Both the position numbers and the translations under genes were made by a program. The notes below the pieces were generated by a model. It ran no database searches. It was not told where the DNA came from and worked only from the letters and a program-made list of their open reading frames with translations. Of a stretch of 64,000 nucleotides of DNA, positions 12,263 to 22,106 are shown in pieces. Source of the DNA: Acidobacteriota bacterium (lineage in GTDB: Bacteria; Acidobacteriota; Vicinamibacteria; Vicinamibacterales; UBA2999); contig JACPCS010000116.1 of assembly GCA_016184455.1 (NCBI GenBank), positions 1-64,000 on the forward strand, written 5' to 3'. Numbering within the stretch: the stretch's first letter is position 1; each line of letters begins with the position of its first letter.

Positions 12263-12904
12263 TTACACCCTCGGCACGTAGTAGCGTGTGCCGGCCGTCA
12301 TGGTCCGGATCTGCCGCAGCAGATCGTCGACCGCCCCATCGCTCGCGGCGAGATCGACCTGCGAGGTCTCGACAACCAGCAGCGGCGTCGCCGCGTAGTG
12401 GAAGAAAAAGTGCTGGTAGGCTTCGTTCAGCTCGCGGACATACCCCGCTTCGGGGATGACGACGACGCTCTCGCTCTCTGCGCGAGCGCGCTCGCGCAGA
12501 CGGCGCAGCAGGACGTCGGTCGGCGCCTGCAGGTAGATGACGAGATCGGGCGTCGGCACGTCGCGGACGAGCAGATCGTAGAGCCGCTGGTAGATGAACA
12601 GCTCGTTATCGTCGAGGTTCAGGTACGCGAAGATCTTGTCGCGGTCGAAGAGATAGTCCGCGATGGTGATCTGCGCGAACAGATCGCCCTGACGGATGGT
12701 GAGCTGCTGCCGATGGCGGCTCAGCAGATAGAACAGTTGCGCCTGCAGCGCCGCGCCGGGCTTGCCGGCGTAGAAGTCGGCGAGAAACGGGTTGTCGCGC
12801 TCTTCCAGCACGAGCGCGGCATCGAGCCGCGTCGCGAGACGCTCGGCGAGCGCGCTCTTGCCGACACCGATCGGTCCTTCGACGGCGATGTGCCGAAAAT
12901 TCAT
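12263..12904 (-). CDS. deoxynucleoside kinase family protein
   Basis: 213 residues from the ATG at 12904, chosen because MNFRHIAVEGPIGVGKS begins the fold with its P-loop (about 10-17) and residues upstream in the frame are not conserved-looking. LEERDNPFLADFY and the lid-type LRERARAESE fit the deoxynucleoside (deoxyadenosine/deoxyguanosine) kinase family, which phosphorylates deoxynucleosides for salvage. Such genes have also been called folK-associated kinases; substrate specificity cannot be read here. It is the first gene of the minus-strand run into accD-folC-lptD and diverges from the HEAT/PPIase gene. Confidence 0.83.
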   Translation of the reverse strand: MNFRHIAVEGPIGVGKSALAERLATRLDAALVLEERDNPFLADFYAGKPGAALQAQLFYLLSRHRQQLTIRQGDLFAQITIADYLFDRDKIFAYLNLDDNELFIYQRLYDLLVRDVPTPDLVIYLQAPTDVLLRRLRERARAESESVVVIPEAGYVRELNEAYQHFFFHYAATPLLVVETSQVDLAASDGAVDDLLRQIRTMTAGTRYYVPRV

Positions 12905-12955
12905 GAGCAGTGTTGAGCCGGAGGCTGCGCGCGTGCATGCTATCATCCCGGAGAA

Positions 12956-15151
12956 ATGCACACGGCTCAATGCCCAATGCTCAATGACCAACGAGTCAGA
13001 ACGAAGGGTTTGGCATCGAGCATTCGGCATTGGGCGTTGGGCCTGGCGGTGGCGACCGGCGGCTGCGCCACGGTGCCCGCGCCCGCGCCGCGCCCCGAGC
13101 CGCCCGCGCTCACCTGGGAAGACAAGCTCGGATGGATGATGCGGCTCGAGGACGAGCGCCTGCTGCGCGATCCGAATCCGCCGCCGCCCGTCGTCCTCGC
13201 GCCCGCCACCCGCACCGAGCCCGCCGTGGTTGCCCCCGCGCCGCCATCCGATCTCCTTCGTCTATTGAGTGACGGCGAGGCGCGCGTCCGGCGGCGCGCG
13301 GCCCTCGCGCTCGGCCGTGTCGGGCTTCGTGACGCGGTCGAACCGCTCACAGCGCTCCTGACCGATCCCGAGACCGACGTACGGCAGATGGCGGCGTTCG
13401 CGCTCGGGCTGATCGGCGACCGAGCCGCGCGGCCGGCGCTGCTCGAGACACTCGCCGATTCCGATCCGCTCGTGCAGGGGCGAGCGGTCGAAGCGCTCGG
13501 CATGATTGCGGACCGCACCGACGCCATCGCCGTCAGTGCCATGATCCGCGCGCATGTGGCGGCCGGCGCGCTGACGGGGATCGCCTCCGACGACCTGTCG
13601 TACCCACTCGCGCCGCCCGTGGAGGCGGTGCGCCTGGGGCTGTACGCCCTCGTGCGGCTCGGGTCGTACGAGGCGCTCGCGGCAGCCGCTCTCGATCAGG
13701 GCGGCCGGCCGGTCTCGACGTGGTGGCCGATCGCGTATGCGCTGCAGCGGCTCGGCGATCCGCAGGCGGCGCCCGCGCTCCTGACGCTCCTGGACACGCC
13801 CGGCCGTTACACGGCGGCATTTGCCGCCCGCGGACTCGGCGCGATGAAAGCCGCGCCCGGGGTCGCGCCGCTCCGGCAGATCGTGGCGCAGCGCACTGCC
13901 CCTCCCGCTGTGGTGATCCAGGCGATCCGCGCGCTCGGCGCGATCGGGAGCGCGGACGCGGCGCCCGTGCTGACGAAGATCGTCGCGGACGCGGAAGCGG
14001 ATCCGACGCTCCGCCAGGAGGCGATGCAGGCGTTTGTGACGGTGGCGACGGCCGACAGCCTCGACCTGCTGCTCGATCTGCTGACCGACAGCTCGCCGTC
14101 GATCCGCGGCGCCGCCATGCGCGCGCTCGCGCGCGTCGACCCCGACAGCTTTCTCCTGACGTTGTCCGGGCTGGATCCGGATCGGGATTGGACGGTGCGG
14201 GCGGCACAGGCCGCCTCACTCGGCTCCCTGCCTGGTGGGCGCGGTCTGCCCGGTCTCGAGGTGCTCGTCCAGGACCGGGACCTGCGGCTGCTGCCGGCGA
14301 TCTTCACGGCGCTCATCGCCTCGAAGTCGCCCGAGGCCGAAGCCCTCATCACACCGCATCTCACAGCTGACGACTTCACGGTGCGGGCGGCGGCGGCCAA
14401 CGCGCTTGCCGAGCTGAAGGCGGCGGCTGCGGTGCCGGCACTCCTGGCGGCCTACAACGCGTCAGCCGGCGACAGCACGTACGTGGCGCGCGCGGCGGTC
14501 CTGTCCGCGCTGGCGCGCATCGATCCCTCGGCCGCGCAGCCGCTGCTGCAGGAGGCGCTCGGCGACCGCGACTGGGCCGTCCGGATGCGTGCAGCGGCGC
14601 TGCTCAGGGAGCGGACCCAGGACGCGGCCGTCGACGCCGCCATCCGGCCGGCGCCCGCGGGGCGCACAGTCACTGATGAGGAATGGAAGTGGCTGATTGC
14701 GCCGCCGTTCTCGCCGCATGCCTATCTCGACACGGATCGCGGCACGGTGCAGATCGAGCTGGCGATTCTCGATGCGCCCCTGACGGTGGCCAACTTCGTC
14801 GCGCTCGCGCGAAAGAAGTTCTTCGACGGCGTCGCTATTCATCGAGTCGTGCCCGATTTCGTCGTCCAGGATGGCGATCCCCGCGGCGACAGCGAGGGCG
14901 GACCCGGCTACACGATCCGCGACGAGATCAATACGCGCCCGTACCTGCGGGGGACCGTCGGCATGGCGCTCGACTGGGAGGATACGGGCGGGAGCCAGTT
15001 CTTCATCACGCACTCACCACAGCCGCACCTCGACGGCCGCTATACCGTGTTCGGGCACGTCATCGAGGGGATCGAGGTGGTCGATCGGCTGCGCCCCGGC
15101 GACATCATCAGGCGCGTCCGCATCTGGGATGGGATCACGGAACCCGAATAG
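12956..15151 (+). CDS. HEAT-repeat protein fused to a cyclophilin-type peptidyl-prolyl isomerase
   Basis: 731 residues. After an unusual N-terminus, residues about 85-560 are HEAT repeats (for example VRRRAALALGRVG, VRQMAAFALGLIGDRAARPA), an all-helical scaffold. Residues about 588-731 are a cyclophilin domain with VANFVALARKKFFDG, IHRVVPDFVVQDGDP and GGSQFFITHSP; GMALDWEDTGGSQFF holds the substrate-binding face. It probably folds or chaperones proteins in the cell envelope: GLAVATGGCA could be a weak lipobox. Codons 4-29 are a heptad element (12966-13042), so the signal region is made of repeat DNA. A TATCAT and GGAGAA lie just upstream of the ATG. A later start is possible, but I see no better signal. 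Confidence 0.85.
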   Translation: MHTAQCPMLNDQRVRTKGLASSIRHWALGLAVATGGCATVPAPAPRPEPPALTWEDKLGWMMRLEDERLLRDPNPPPPVVLAPATRTEPAVVAPAPPSDLLRLLSDGEARVRRRAALALGRVGLRDAVEPLTALLTDPETDVRQMAAFALGLIGDRAARPALLETLADSDPLVQGRAVEALGMIADRTDAIAVSAMIRAHVAAGALTGIASDDLSYPLAPPVEAVRLGLYALVRLGSYEALAAAALDQGGRPVSTWWPIAYALQRLGDPQAAPALLTLLDTPGRYTAAFAARGLGAMKAAPGVAPLRQIVAQRTAPPAVVIQAIRALGAIGSADAAPVLTKIVADAEADPTLRQEAMQAFVTVATADSLDLLLDLLTDSSPSIRGAAMRALARVDPDSFLLTLSGLDPDRDWTVRAAQAASLGSLPGGRGLPGLEVLVQDRDLRLLPAIFTALIASKSPEAEALITPHLTADDFTVRAAAANALAELKAAAAVPALLAAYNASAGDSTYVARAAVLSALARIDPSAAQPLLQEALGDRDWAVRMRAAALLRERTQDAAVDAAIRPAPAGRTVTDEEWKWLIAPPFSPHAYLDTDRGTVQIELAILDAPLTVANFVALARKKFFDGVAIHRVVPDFVVQDGDPRGDSEGGPGYTIRDEINTRPYLRGTVGMALDWEDTGGSQFFITHSPQPHLDGRYTVFGHVIEGIEVVDRLRPGDIIRRVRIWDGITEPE
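12966..13042 (+). repeat. heptad-phased hairpin element E1 (11 units, inside the coding region)
   Basis: Eleven consecutive 7-mers in one phase: ctcaatg, cccaatg, ctcaatg, accaacg, agtcaga, acgaagg, gtttggc, atcgagc, attcggc, attgggc, gttgggc. The first four and last five are imperfect reverse complements, so the element can fold in several registers. It lies within codons 4-29 of the HEAT/PPIase gene and is translated. Confidence 0.85.
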
Positions 15152-15162
15152 AACCTGAGTAC

Positions 15163-15195
15163 AAAAAAAGGGGACGCACAGCGGCGCGCCCCCTT
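15163..15195 (-). terminator. rho-independent terminator after microprotein copy 1
   Basis: On the minus strand, AAAGGGGG pairs with CCCCTTT across a GC-rich loop, and the run of seven T follows (A7 at 15163-15169 on plus). It lies 60 nt past the stop of the microgene at 15256-15306. It may also end the convergent HEAT/PPIase gene, whose stop is at 15151. Confidence 0.7.
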
Positions 15196-15204
15196 TCACG
15201 AGCA

Positions 15205-15230
15205 CCCCACCGCGCGGGTGCGCGGTGGGG
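15205..15230. repeat. CCCCACCGCGC palindrome, copy 1
   Basis: Perfect 11-bp inverted repeat CCCCACCGCGC / GCGCGGTGGGG with a 4-nt loop. With its left flank it shares AGCACCCCACCGCGCG with the copy at 37841-37856. A third, near-perfect copy lies inside ileS (50756-50780). It sits between the microgene 1 stop and its terminator. Confidence 0.75.
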
Positions 15231-15255
15231 GCTCCGCTATGGCGAATGGCGGATG

Positions 15256-15306
15256 TTATCTCTTCTTCGCCGCCTTCTTCTTCCCGCCCTTAGCCTTCTT
15301 CGCCAT
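15256..15306 (-). CDS. 16-residue Lys/Ala/Gly microprotein, copy 1
   Basis: Encodes MAKKAKGGKKKAAKKR and a TAA stop. It is strongly basic (9 Lys, 1 Arg in 16 residues), like a histone H1 or nucleoid-protein tail, so nucleic-acid binding is plausible but unproven. Evidence that it is a gene: an identical peptide is encoded at 15517-15567 with only synonymous differences; a G-rich AAAGGGGGGA lies upstream; a terminator follows. Its leader shares CACAACAACC with that of copy 2. No clear promoter of its own is visible in the ~160 nt between the copies, apart from a CTCCCG...CGGGAG hairpin near 15424-15450. I recognise no family. Confidence 0.72.
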   Translation of the reverse strand: MAKKAKGGKKKAAKKR

Positions 15307-15467
15307 TCTCTAATCCCCCCTTTCGGTTGTTGTGGATTGCGAGCCTTCCGCACAGTGCCCCCGGCGCACTCTGCCGCCTGGCACGTCGGCCCGGGGTCGT
15401 GGCGGCCTCGCTTCGCGGGCTAACTCCCGTCGCGTACGTCGTGTCGGGAGCGCAGCAACTTACGGCT

Positions 15468-15498
15468 AAAAAAAACGGGGTGCCCGACTGAGCACCCC
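15468..15498 (-). terminator. rho-independent terminator after microprotein copy 2
   Basis: Minus strand: GGGGTGC, short loop, GCACCCC, G, then eight T (A8 at 15468-15475 on plus). A textbook terminator 19 nt past the microgene 2 stop, making copy 2 a self-contained ~200-nt transcription unit. Confidence 0.85.
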
Positions 15499-15516
15499 CA
15501 AGGTTGGACAGAAGAA

Positions 15517-15567
15517 CTACCGCTTCTTCGCGGCCTTTTTCTTTCCGCCCTTCGCCTTCTTCGCCAT
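15517..15567 (-). CDS. 16-residue Lys/Ala/Gly microprotein, copy 2
   Basis: Encodes exactly MAKKAKGGKKKAAKKR and a TAG stop. Compared with copy 1, six of 17 codons differ (GCG/GCT, GGA/GGG, AAA/AAG, GCC/GCG, CGG/AGA and the stop) and none changes a residue, which argues for selection on the peptide. A strong Shine-Dalgarno (GAGGAGA) precedes the ATG, a consensus promoter lies about 95 nt upstream (15663-15690), and an ideal terminator follows (15468-15498). Too short for ordinary gene callers. Role unknown: a nucleoid, ribosome or RNA-binding peptide would fit the charge. Confidence 0.8.
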   Translation of the reverse strand: MAKKAKGGKKKAAKKR

Positions 15568-15662
15568 TGTGTTCTCCTCAGGTTGTTGTGACTCAGCCTC
15601 CGACGACCTGTCCAGCCGTCACAACGGGTGGGCTGAGCCATCCACCCTCATACCAGATGTAG

Positions 15663-15690
15663 ATTATGGGTGAGATTTTTTCGATGTCAA
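15663..15690 (-). promoter_or_regulatory. sigma70-type promoter for the microprotein unit
   Basis: Minus strand: TTGACA (15690-15685), 16-nt spacer, CATAAT (15668-15663). Two more TTGACA hexamers lie upstream on the same strand (15714-15709 and 15759-15754) without good -10 partners. The start would be near 15656, giving a leader of about 90 nt before the copy 2 ATG. Confidence 0.75.
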
Positions 15691-15811
15691 GCACAAAAGC
15701 GCGCGTCTTGTCAAAAATCCGCGCGCGTCGGCCAAGTCCAATCGCGCACCATCTGTCAAGTCTCACCTCTGTGTGGATGTGTCGGACGAAGACGCGCGCG
15801 ACGGTAGACCG

Positions 15812-16969
15812 TCAGCGGCGCTGCGCGCGAAGGGCGGCGCGTGCGCGCGCCGCGATGCGCAGCCGATCGTCGGACGGCGCGGCGGCCATCGCCGCGCGAT
15901 ACGCCGCTGCCGCCTCACTCGAACGACCGAGCCGGTCGAGCGTCTCCCCGCGCTGCACGTACGCACGCGCCACGACGGCGTACGGGGCCGTCGGTCGCGC
16001 GGCGATCACCGTGTCGACGTGTTCGAGCGCGGCTTCGCCGCGCGAGAGCTGATCGAGCTGCGAGGCAATGCCGAGATGGGCGTTTGCCTCGGCGATCGCC
16101 GGTTCGGCCACCTGCCCGCGGCGTGCGGCCTCGAGCAGCGCCTGCCACGTGCGCAGGCTCGCGTCGGTGTCGTCGATGTAGAAATCCTGGATCTCGGCGA
16201 TCGCCTGTCGAACGTGCGGGTTGTGCGGGTAGCGCCCGGCGAGACCGGTCAGCAGCGTGAGCGCGCGCTCGGGTTGCTTCTCGTACCACAGGTAGACGAT
16301 GTGCAGCTGGTAGTCGGCTTCGCCGGAGGCGAGGAGCCCCGCCCGCCTCGCCCGCAGCATGTCCTTCAGACCTTCCTCGCGGTCGCCGCCGGGCAGCAGC
16401 AGGAGCCATCGCAGGATCTTGAGGGCCGCGGGCACCACGTCCGCGTAGTAGCGATAGAGCCCGCGTGCGAACTGCGCGTCCGCCAGCTCGGGGTCGAGCG
16501 CGAGCGCACGGTCGAGCGCCTCCTTGATTCGTTTGCCATCGCGGGCGGCGGCCAGGCGCTGGCCGCGGAGGATCCGCCACTGGGCTCGCGCGCCGTACGC
16601 GCCCGCGAGGTAGAACCACGCGTCGGCGCGCTCCGGTTCACCTTTCGTCCACGCGGTCGCTGAGGAAAGGGCCTGCTCGGCGCGCATGTGGAAGTCGGCG
16701 TCACGGCTCGTGTCGTACGGATCGAGCTGGATGCGCCACCACACCGCCAGCGCGTCGAGCAGCTGACACGCTTCAGCGGGGGCCGGCGGGCACGCGCGCG
16801 CGATGAGCGGCGGCACCTCGTCGAAGCGCGCGTCGAAGATGGCGTCGTAGACCCGCGCCAGCTCATCCGCGCCGGTGAGGCCTCGCTGAGGAGCTGCCGC
16901 CGACAGCGCCGCGGCAGCGCAGATGGCGGCGCTACGTAATGCTCGTGCGCAGCTGTTGTTTCTCGGCAT
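15812..16969 (-). CDS. exported TPR-repeat protein, unknown function
   Basis: 385 residues. The ATG at 16969 gives MPRNNSCARALRSAAICAAA, a signal peptide. The rest is helical, with TPR-like pairs such as ADAWFYLAGAYGARAQW, ADAQFARGLYRYYADV and APYAVVARAYVQRGETLDRLGRSSEAAAAYRAA (in parts). It probably acts as an interaction scaffold in the periplasm. The start lies 38 nt inside the ddl end, so it is translationally coupled to ddl. The reading frame remains open far upstream, antisense-like to ddl, but has no coding character there. Confidence 0.75.
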   Translation of the reverse strand: MPRNNSCARALRSAAICAAAALSAAAPQRGLTGADELARVYDAIFDARFDEVPPLIARACPPAPAEACQLLDALAVWWRIQLDPYDTSRDADFHMRAEQALSSATAWTKGEPERADAWFYLAGAYGARAQWRILRGQRLAAARDGKRIKEALDRALALDPELADAQFARGLYRYYADVVPAALKILRWLLLLPGGDREEGLKDMLRARRAGLLASGEADYQLHIVYLWYEKQPERALTLLTGLAGRYPHNPHVRQAIAEIQDFYIDDTDASLRTWQALLEAARRGQVAEPAIAEANAHLGIASQLDQLSRGEAALEHVDTVIAARPTAPYAVVARAYVQRGETLDRLGRSSEAAAAYRAAMAAAPSDDRLRIAARARAALRAQRR

Positions 16970-18029
16970 GCCGCTCGAGCGCCAGCGTGAGGAGCCGGTC
17001 GAGGAGGGCAGAGTAGGGCAGGCCCGACGCTTCCCAGAGCTTCGGGTACATGCTGATGGTGGTGAAGCCGGGAATCGTGTTGACCTCGTTGACGAAGAGG
17101 TCGCCGGTGGCGCGCGCCAGGAGGAAGTCGACGCGCGCCATGCCGGCACCGTCGACCGCGCGGAACGCCTCAATCGCGAGCCGTTTGACCTCCGCCGTCT
17201 GCTCATCGCCGAGCGGCGCAGGAATGAGGAGCCGCGATCCCTCGTCCAGGTACTTGGCTTCGTAGTCGTAGAACTCGCGCGAGGGGATGATCTCGCCCGG
17301 GATCGACGCTTCCGGCTCATCGTTGCCGAGCACCGCGCACTCGATCTCGCGTGCGTCGGGGACCGCCGCCTCGATGACGATCTTGCGGTCGTACTGCAGC
17401 GCGAGGGCCATCGCGTCTGCGAACTCCGCATCCGATTTCGCCTTTGAGATGCCAACACTCGAGCCGAGGTTCGCCGGCTTGACGAAAACCGGGTACCGAA
17501 GACTCCGCGCGACACGGGCGATGATCGTTCGTTCATCCCGTTCCCACTCGCGCCGCAGCACCACCTCATGTCCGACGATTGGCAGCCCGTGGGCCGCGAA
17601 GAGCGCCTTCATGACCGCCTTGTCCATGCCGACGGCCGACCCGAGCACGCCTGCGCCGACGTAGGGGACGTTGGCGAGCTCCAGCAGCCCCTGCACGGTG
17701 CCGTCCTCGCCGTACGGCCCGTGCAGGATCGGAAACACCACGTCGATGCCGGTTCCGGTCACAGCCGCCGTTGGTTCTACGGGCCGAAGCGCCTCCATGT
17801 GGCGCTCACCCTCAGCGACGGTCGCGGGATGCCCGAGCACTTCGGCGGCGGAGATGGCCTGCGGAGGCCTCGCGCCGAGCGTCCAGCGGCCGTCTTTCTC
17901 GATCCGAATCGGCACCGGCTCGTACTTGTCGCGGTCGAGATGCTTGAAGATCGATGCGGCGGAGGCGACCGACACCTCGTGCTCGCCCGAGCGGCCGCCG
18001 TAGATCACGCCGACACGCAGAGTTTTCAC
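16932..18029 (-). CDS. ddl: D-alanine--D-alanine ligase
   Basis: 365 residues, ATP-grasp enzyme making the D-Ala-D-Ala end of the peptidoglycan precursor. VGVIYGGRSGEHEVSVASA is the N-terminal signature; FPILHGPYGEDGTVQGLLE, FVKPANLGSSVGISKA and the Mg-binding LFVNEVNTIPGFTTISMYPKLWE follow in order. The length is normal for the DdlA type. It diverges from tgt with 23 nt between the start codons, so the two promoters must overlap or lie in each other's genes. Confidence 0.96.
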   Translation of the reverse strand: MKTLRVGVIYGGRSGEHEVSVASAASIFKHLDRDKYEPVPIRIEKDGRWTLGARPPQAISAAEVLGHPATVAEGERHMEALRPVEPTAAVTGTGIDVVFPILHGPYGEDGTVQGLLELANVPYVGAGVLGSAVGMDKAVMKALFAAHGLPIVGHEVVLRREWERDERTIIARVARSLRYPVFVKPANLGSSVGISKAKSDAEFADAMALALQYDRKIVIEAAVPDAREIECAVLGNDEPEASIPGEIIPSREFYDYEAKYLDEGSRLLIPAPLGDEQTAEVKRLAIEAFRAVDGAGMARVDFLLARATGDLFVNEVNTIPGFTTISMYPKLWEASGLPYSALLDRLLTLALERHAEKQQLRTSIT

Positions 18030-18040
18030 GATGAGACCGT

Positions 18041-19547
<1,507 letters not shown>

Positions 19548-19551
<4 letters not shown>

Positions 19552-21110
19552 ACAAGAACCTGCGCTGGAGAGTCCTGACGATTCTGGCGGTCATCGGGTT
19601 GGCCGTCTGGGCGTTCTACCCGCCGAGCCAGAAGGTGAACCTCGGCCTCGACCTCAAGGGCGGCGTCCACCTGGTCATGCGGGTGCAGACCGACGCGGCG
19701 CTCCGCATCGAAACCGAGACGACCGTCGAGCGGCTCGGCGAAACGCTGACGCGTGCGGGCGTGCAGTACTCCAGGCTCGAGGTCACCAGTCCCACCGAGT
19801 TCGTCGTGGAAGGGATCCAGAACGATCAGGCGTTCCGGCAGGCGGCGGTGGAGGCCGACACGATCTTCAGCCGGTCGCCGGGAGCCGGCGGCCGCTACAC
19901 GTACACGATGCGTCCGATCATCGTCAACCAGCTGCGCGAAGAGGCGGTGAATCAGGCGCTGCAGACGATCGAGCGGCGCGTCAACGAGCTCGGCGTCGTC
20001 GAGCCGATCGTCGCGCGGTACACCGCGGCCGACCAGATTCTCGTGCAGCTGCCGGGCGTCACCGACGTCACGCGCGCCAAGGAGATCATCCGGTCGACGG
20101 CGCTCCTCGAGCTGAAGATCGTCGAGATGGGGCCGTTCCCGACCCAGGAAGCCGCGCAGCAGACCTATAACAACAACGTCCCGCCTGACCTGGAGGTCGT
20201 ACCCGGCTCCGAGGACGTGGCCGCGACCGGCGGCGGCACGCCGACGACGGTGTACTACGCCGTCAGACGCGTCGCGCCCATTACCGGACGCGACCTGCGG
20301 AACGCCCGGCCGTCGCTCGATCAGAACAACCTGCCCGCGGTCGGTTTTTCGCTGAATCAGGACGGCGCGCGACGGTTCGGCCAGCTCACCGAGCAGAACG
20401 TCGGCCGGCAGCTCGCCATCATCCTCGACAACCGCGTCGTTTCGGCGCCGGTCATCCAGTCGCGCATCACCGATGAAGGGCAGATCACCGGGAGCTTCAC
20501 GCAGCAGGAGGCGCAGGACCTGTCGCTCGTGCTCAGAAGCGGCGCGCTGCCGGCACCCATGGACTTTCTCGAGGAGCGGACGGTCGGCCCGTCGCTCGGC
20601 GCCGAGTCGATTCGGGCGGGCGTGACGGCCTCGATCGGCGGCCTGATGCTGGTCGTGGTCTTCATGCTCTTCTACTACAGGCTCGCCGGCTTCAACGCCC
20701 TCACCTCGATCGGCGTCAACCTGCTCATCCTGCTCGGCATGATGGCGTATCTGGGCGCCACGATGACGCTGCCGGGATTTGCCGGGTTCATTCTGACGAT
20801 CGGCATGGGCGTCGACTCCAACGTGCTGATCTTCGAGCGCATCAAGGAGGAGCTCGGCACGGCGAAAGGGGTGCGGGCCGCGGTGAACGCCGGCTTCGAT
20901 CGCGTCTGGTGGACGATCGTCGATACGCACGTCGCGTCGCTCATCGGTGCGCTGCTGCTGCTGAACTTCGGGACGGGGCCGATCCGCGGCTTCGCGACCA
21001 CGCTCATCATCGGGCTGGCGTCGAACGTGTTTACGGCGGTGTTCGTCTCGCGAACCATCTTCGAGATCGTGCTGGCGCGCCGGACGCAGCTGCAGACGCT
21101 GAGCATCTAG
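19548..21110 (+). CDS. secD: protein translocase subunit SecD
   Basis: 520 residues. The first helix is at about 8-25, then LGLDLKGGVHLVMRV (the SecD signature), a periplasmic P1 domain with RRVNELGVVEPIVARY and ILVQLPGVTDVTRAKEII, and five C-terminal helices including GMGVDSNVLIFERIKEEL, with the Asp needed for proton-driven pulling. It uses the proton gradient to finish export of Sec substrates. GTG start overlapping yajC. Confidence 0.96.
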
Positions 21111-21117
21111 GGCACTT

Positions 21118-22098
21118 ATGCAGATATTCAAGACTCCCAACTACAACTTCATCCGCTGGCGCTGGCACGCGCTCGCGCTCTCGCTGCTGGTGATCGCCGC
21201 CGGCGCCGCGATGACAATGACGCGCGGTCTGCCGCTCGGCATCGACTTCTCCGGCGGCACCATCGTGGTCGTCAAGTTCGATCAGGCGGTCACTGAAGAC
21301 CAGGTGCGTCGAGCCGTGACCGGCCTCGCCAGCGAAGTGGGCGTCCAGCAGTTCGGCGCCCCCGAGGATCGCGAATGGCTGATCCGCCTGCCACAGGCCC
21401 AGGCGGCCGAGCAGGGGACGACGCTCGAACAGGGGTCGCAGCGCATCGAGGAGTCGCTGCGGAAGGCGGGATTGCCGAGCTTCGAGGTGGTGAACCGCGA
21501 GATCGTCGGACCGGTCATCGGCGCCGATCTGCAGCGCCGCGGTGTCTACGCGACGCTGGCGTCGCTCATCGCGATCACGTTGTACATCGCGGTCCGGTTC
21601 CGCTTCAGCTTCGCCGTCGGCGCGATTGCCGCCACGTTCCACGACATCTTCGTGACGCTCGCGTTCCTGATGTTCTTCGGCTACGAGCTGTCGCTCAACG
21701 TGGTCGCGGCGATCCTGACAATTACCGGCTATTCCGTGAACGACACCATCGTCGTCTTCGACCGCGTGCGGGAGAACCTGCGGTCGATGCGGCGCGACGC
21801 GCTGGACCAGGTGGTCAACACGAGCGTCAACCAGACGCTCGCGCGGACGGTGATCACGGCGGGGACGACCTTTCTGGCTGTGCTCTCGCTCTATCTGTTC
21901 GGCGGCGACGTGCTCAAGGGCTTTGCCTTCACGATGCTCGTCGGGATCGTGAGCGGCACCTATTCCACGGTGTTCATCGCCTCGGCCATCGCCATCATCC
22001 TGAGCCAGCGCCGCCGTCCAGCTGCTGCCGCGCCGGCGGCCGCGCCGCGGCCCGAAGCGCGCCCCGGCCGCAAGGCCCGCGGCGCCCGGGCGTCGTAA
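21118..22098 (+). CDS. secF: protein translocase subunit SecF
   Basis: 326 residues, six membrane segments. Near the N-terminus are GLPLGIDFSGGTIVVVKF, then a periplasmic loop, VGPVIGADLQRRGVYA, and the conserved ITGYSVNDTIVVFDRVREN. It partners SecD. The tail after about 300 is Ala/Pro/Arg-rich, an extension not required in the family. It starts 7 nt after secD and ends 8 nt before the uppP start. Confidence 0.96.
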   Translation: MQIFKTPNYNFIRWRWHALALSLLVIAAGAAMTMTRGLPLGIDFSGGTIVVVKFDQAVTEDQVRRAVTGLASEVGVQQFGAPEDREWLIRLPQAQAAEQGTTLEQGSQRIEESLRKAGLPSFEVVNREIVGPVIGADLQRRGVYATLASLIAITLYIAVRFRFSFAVGAIAATFHDIFVTLAFLMFFGYELSLNVVAAILTITGYSVNDTIVVFDRVRENLRSMRRDALDQVVNTSVNQTLARTVITAGTTFLAVLSLYLFGGDVLKGFAFTMLVGIVSGTYSTVFIASAIAIILSQRRRPAAAAPAAAPRPEARPGRKARGARAS

Positions 22099-22106
22099 CG
22101 CGTGCG

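Noticed and set aside
15812-17569. One long minus-strand protein of 585 residues
   Set aside because: Its first 200 codons run through ddl in a wrong frame. A signal peptide starts at 16969, so the gene begins there.
21375-22106. N-terminal extension of UppP through secF
   Set aside because: It is an out-of-frame Arg-rich reading of secF; UppP starts after the secF stop.
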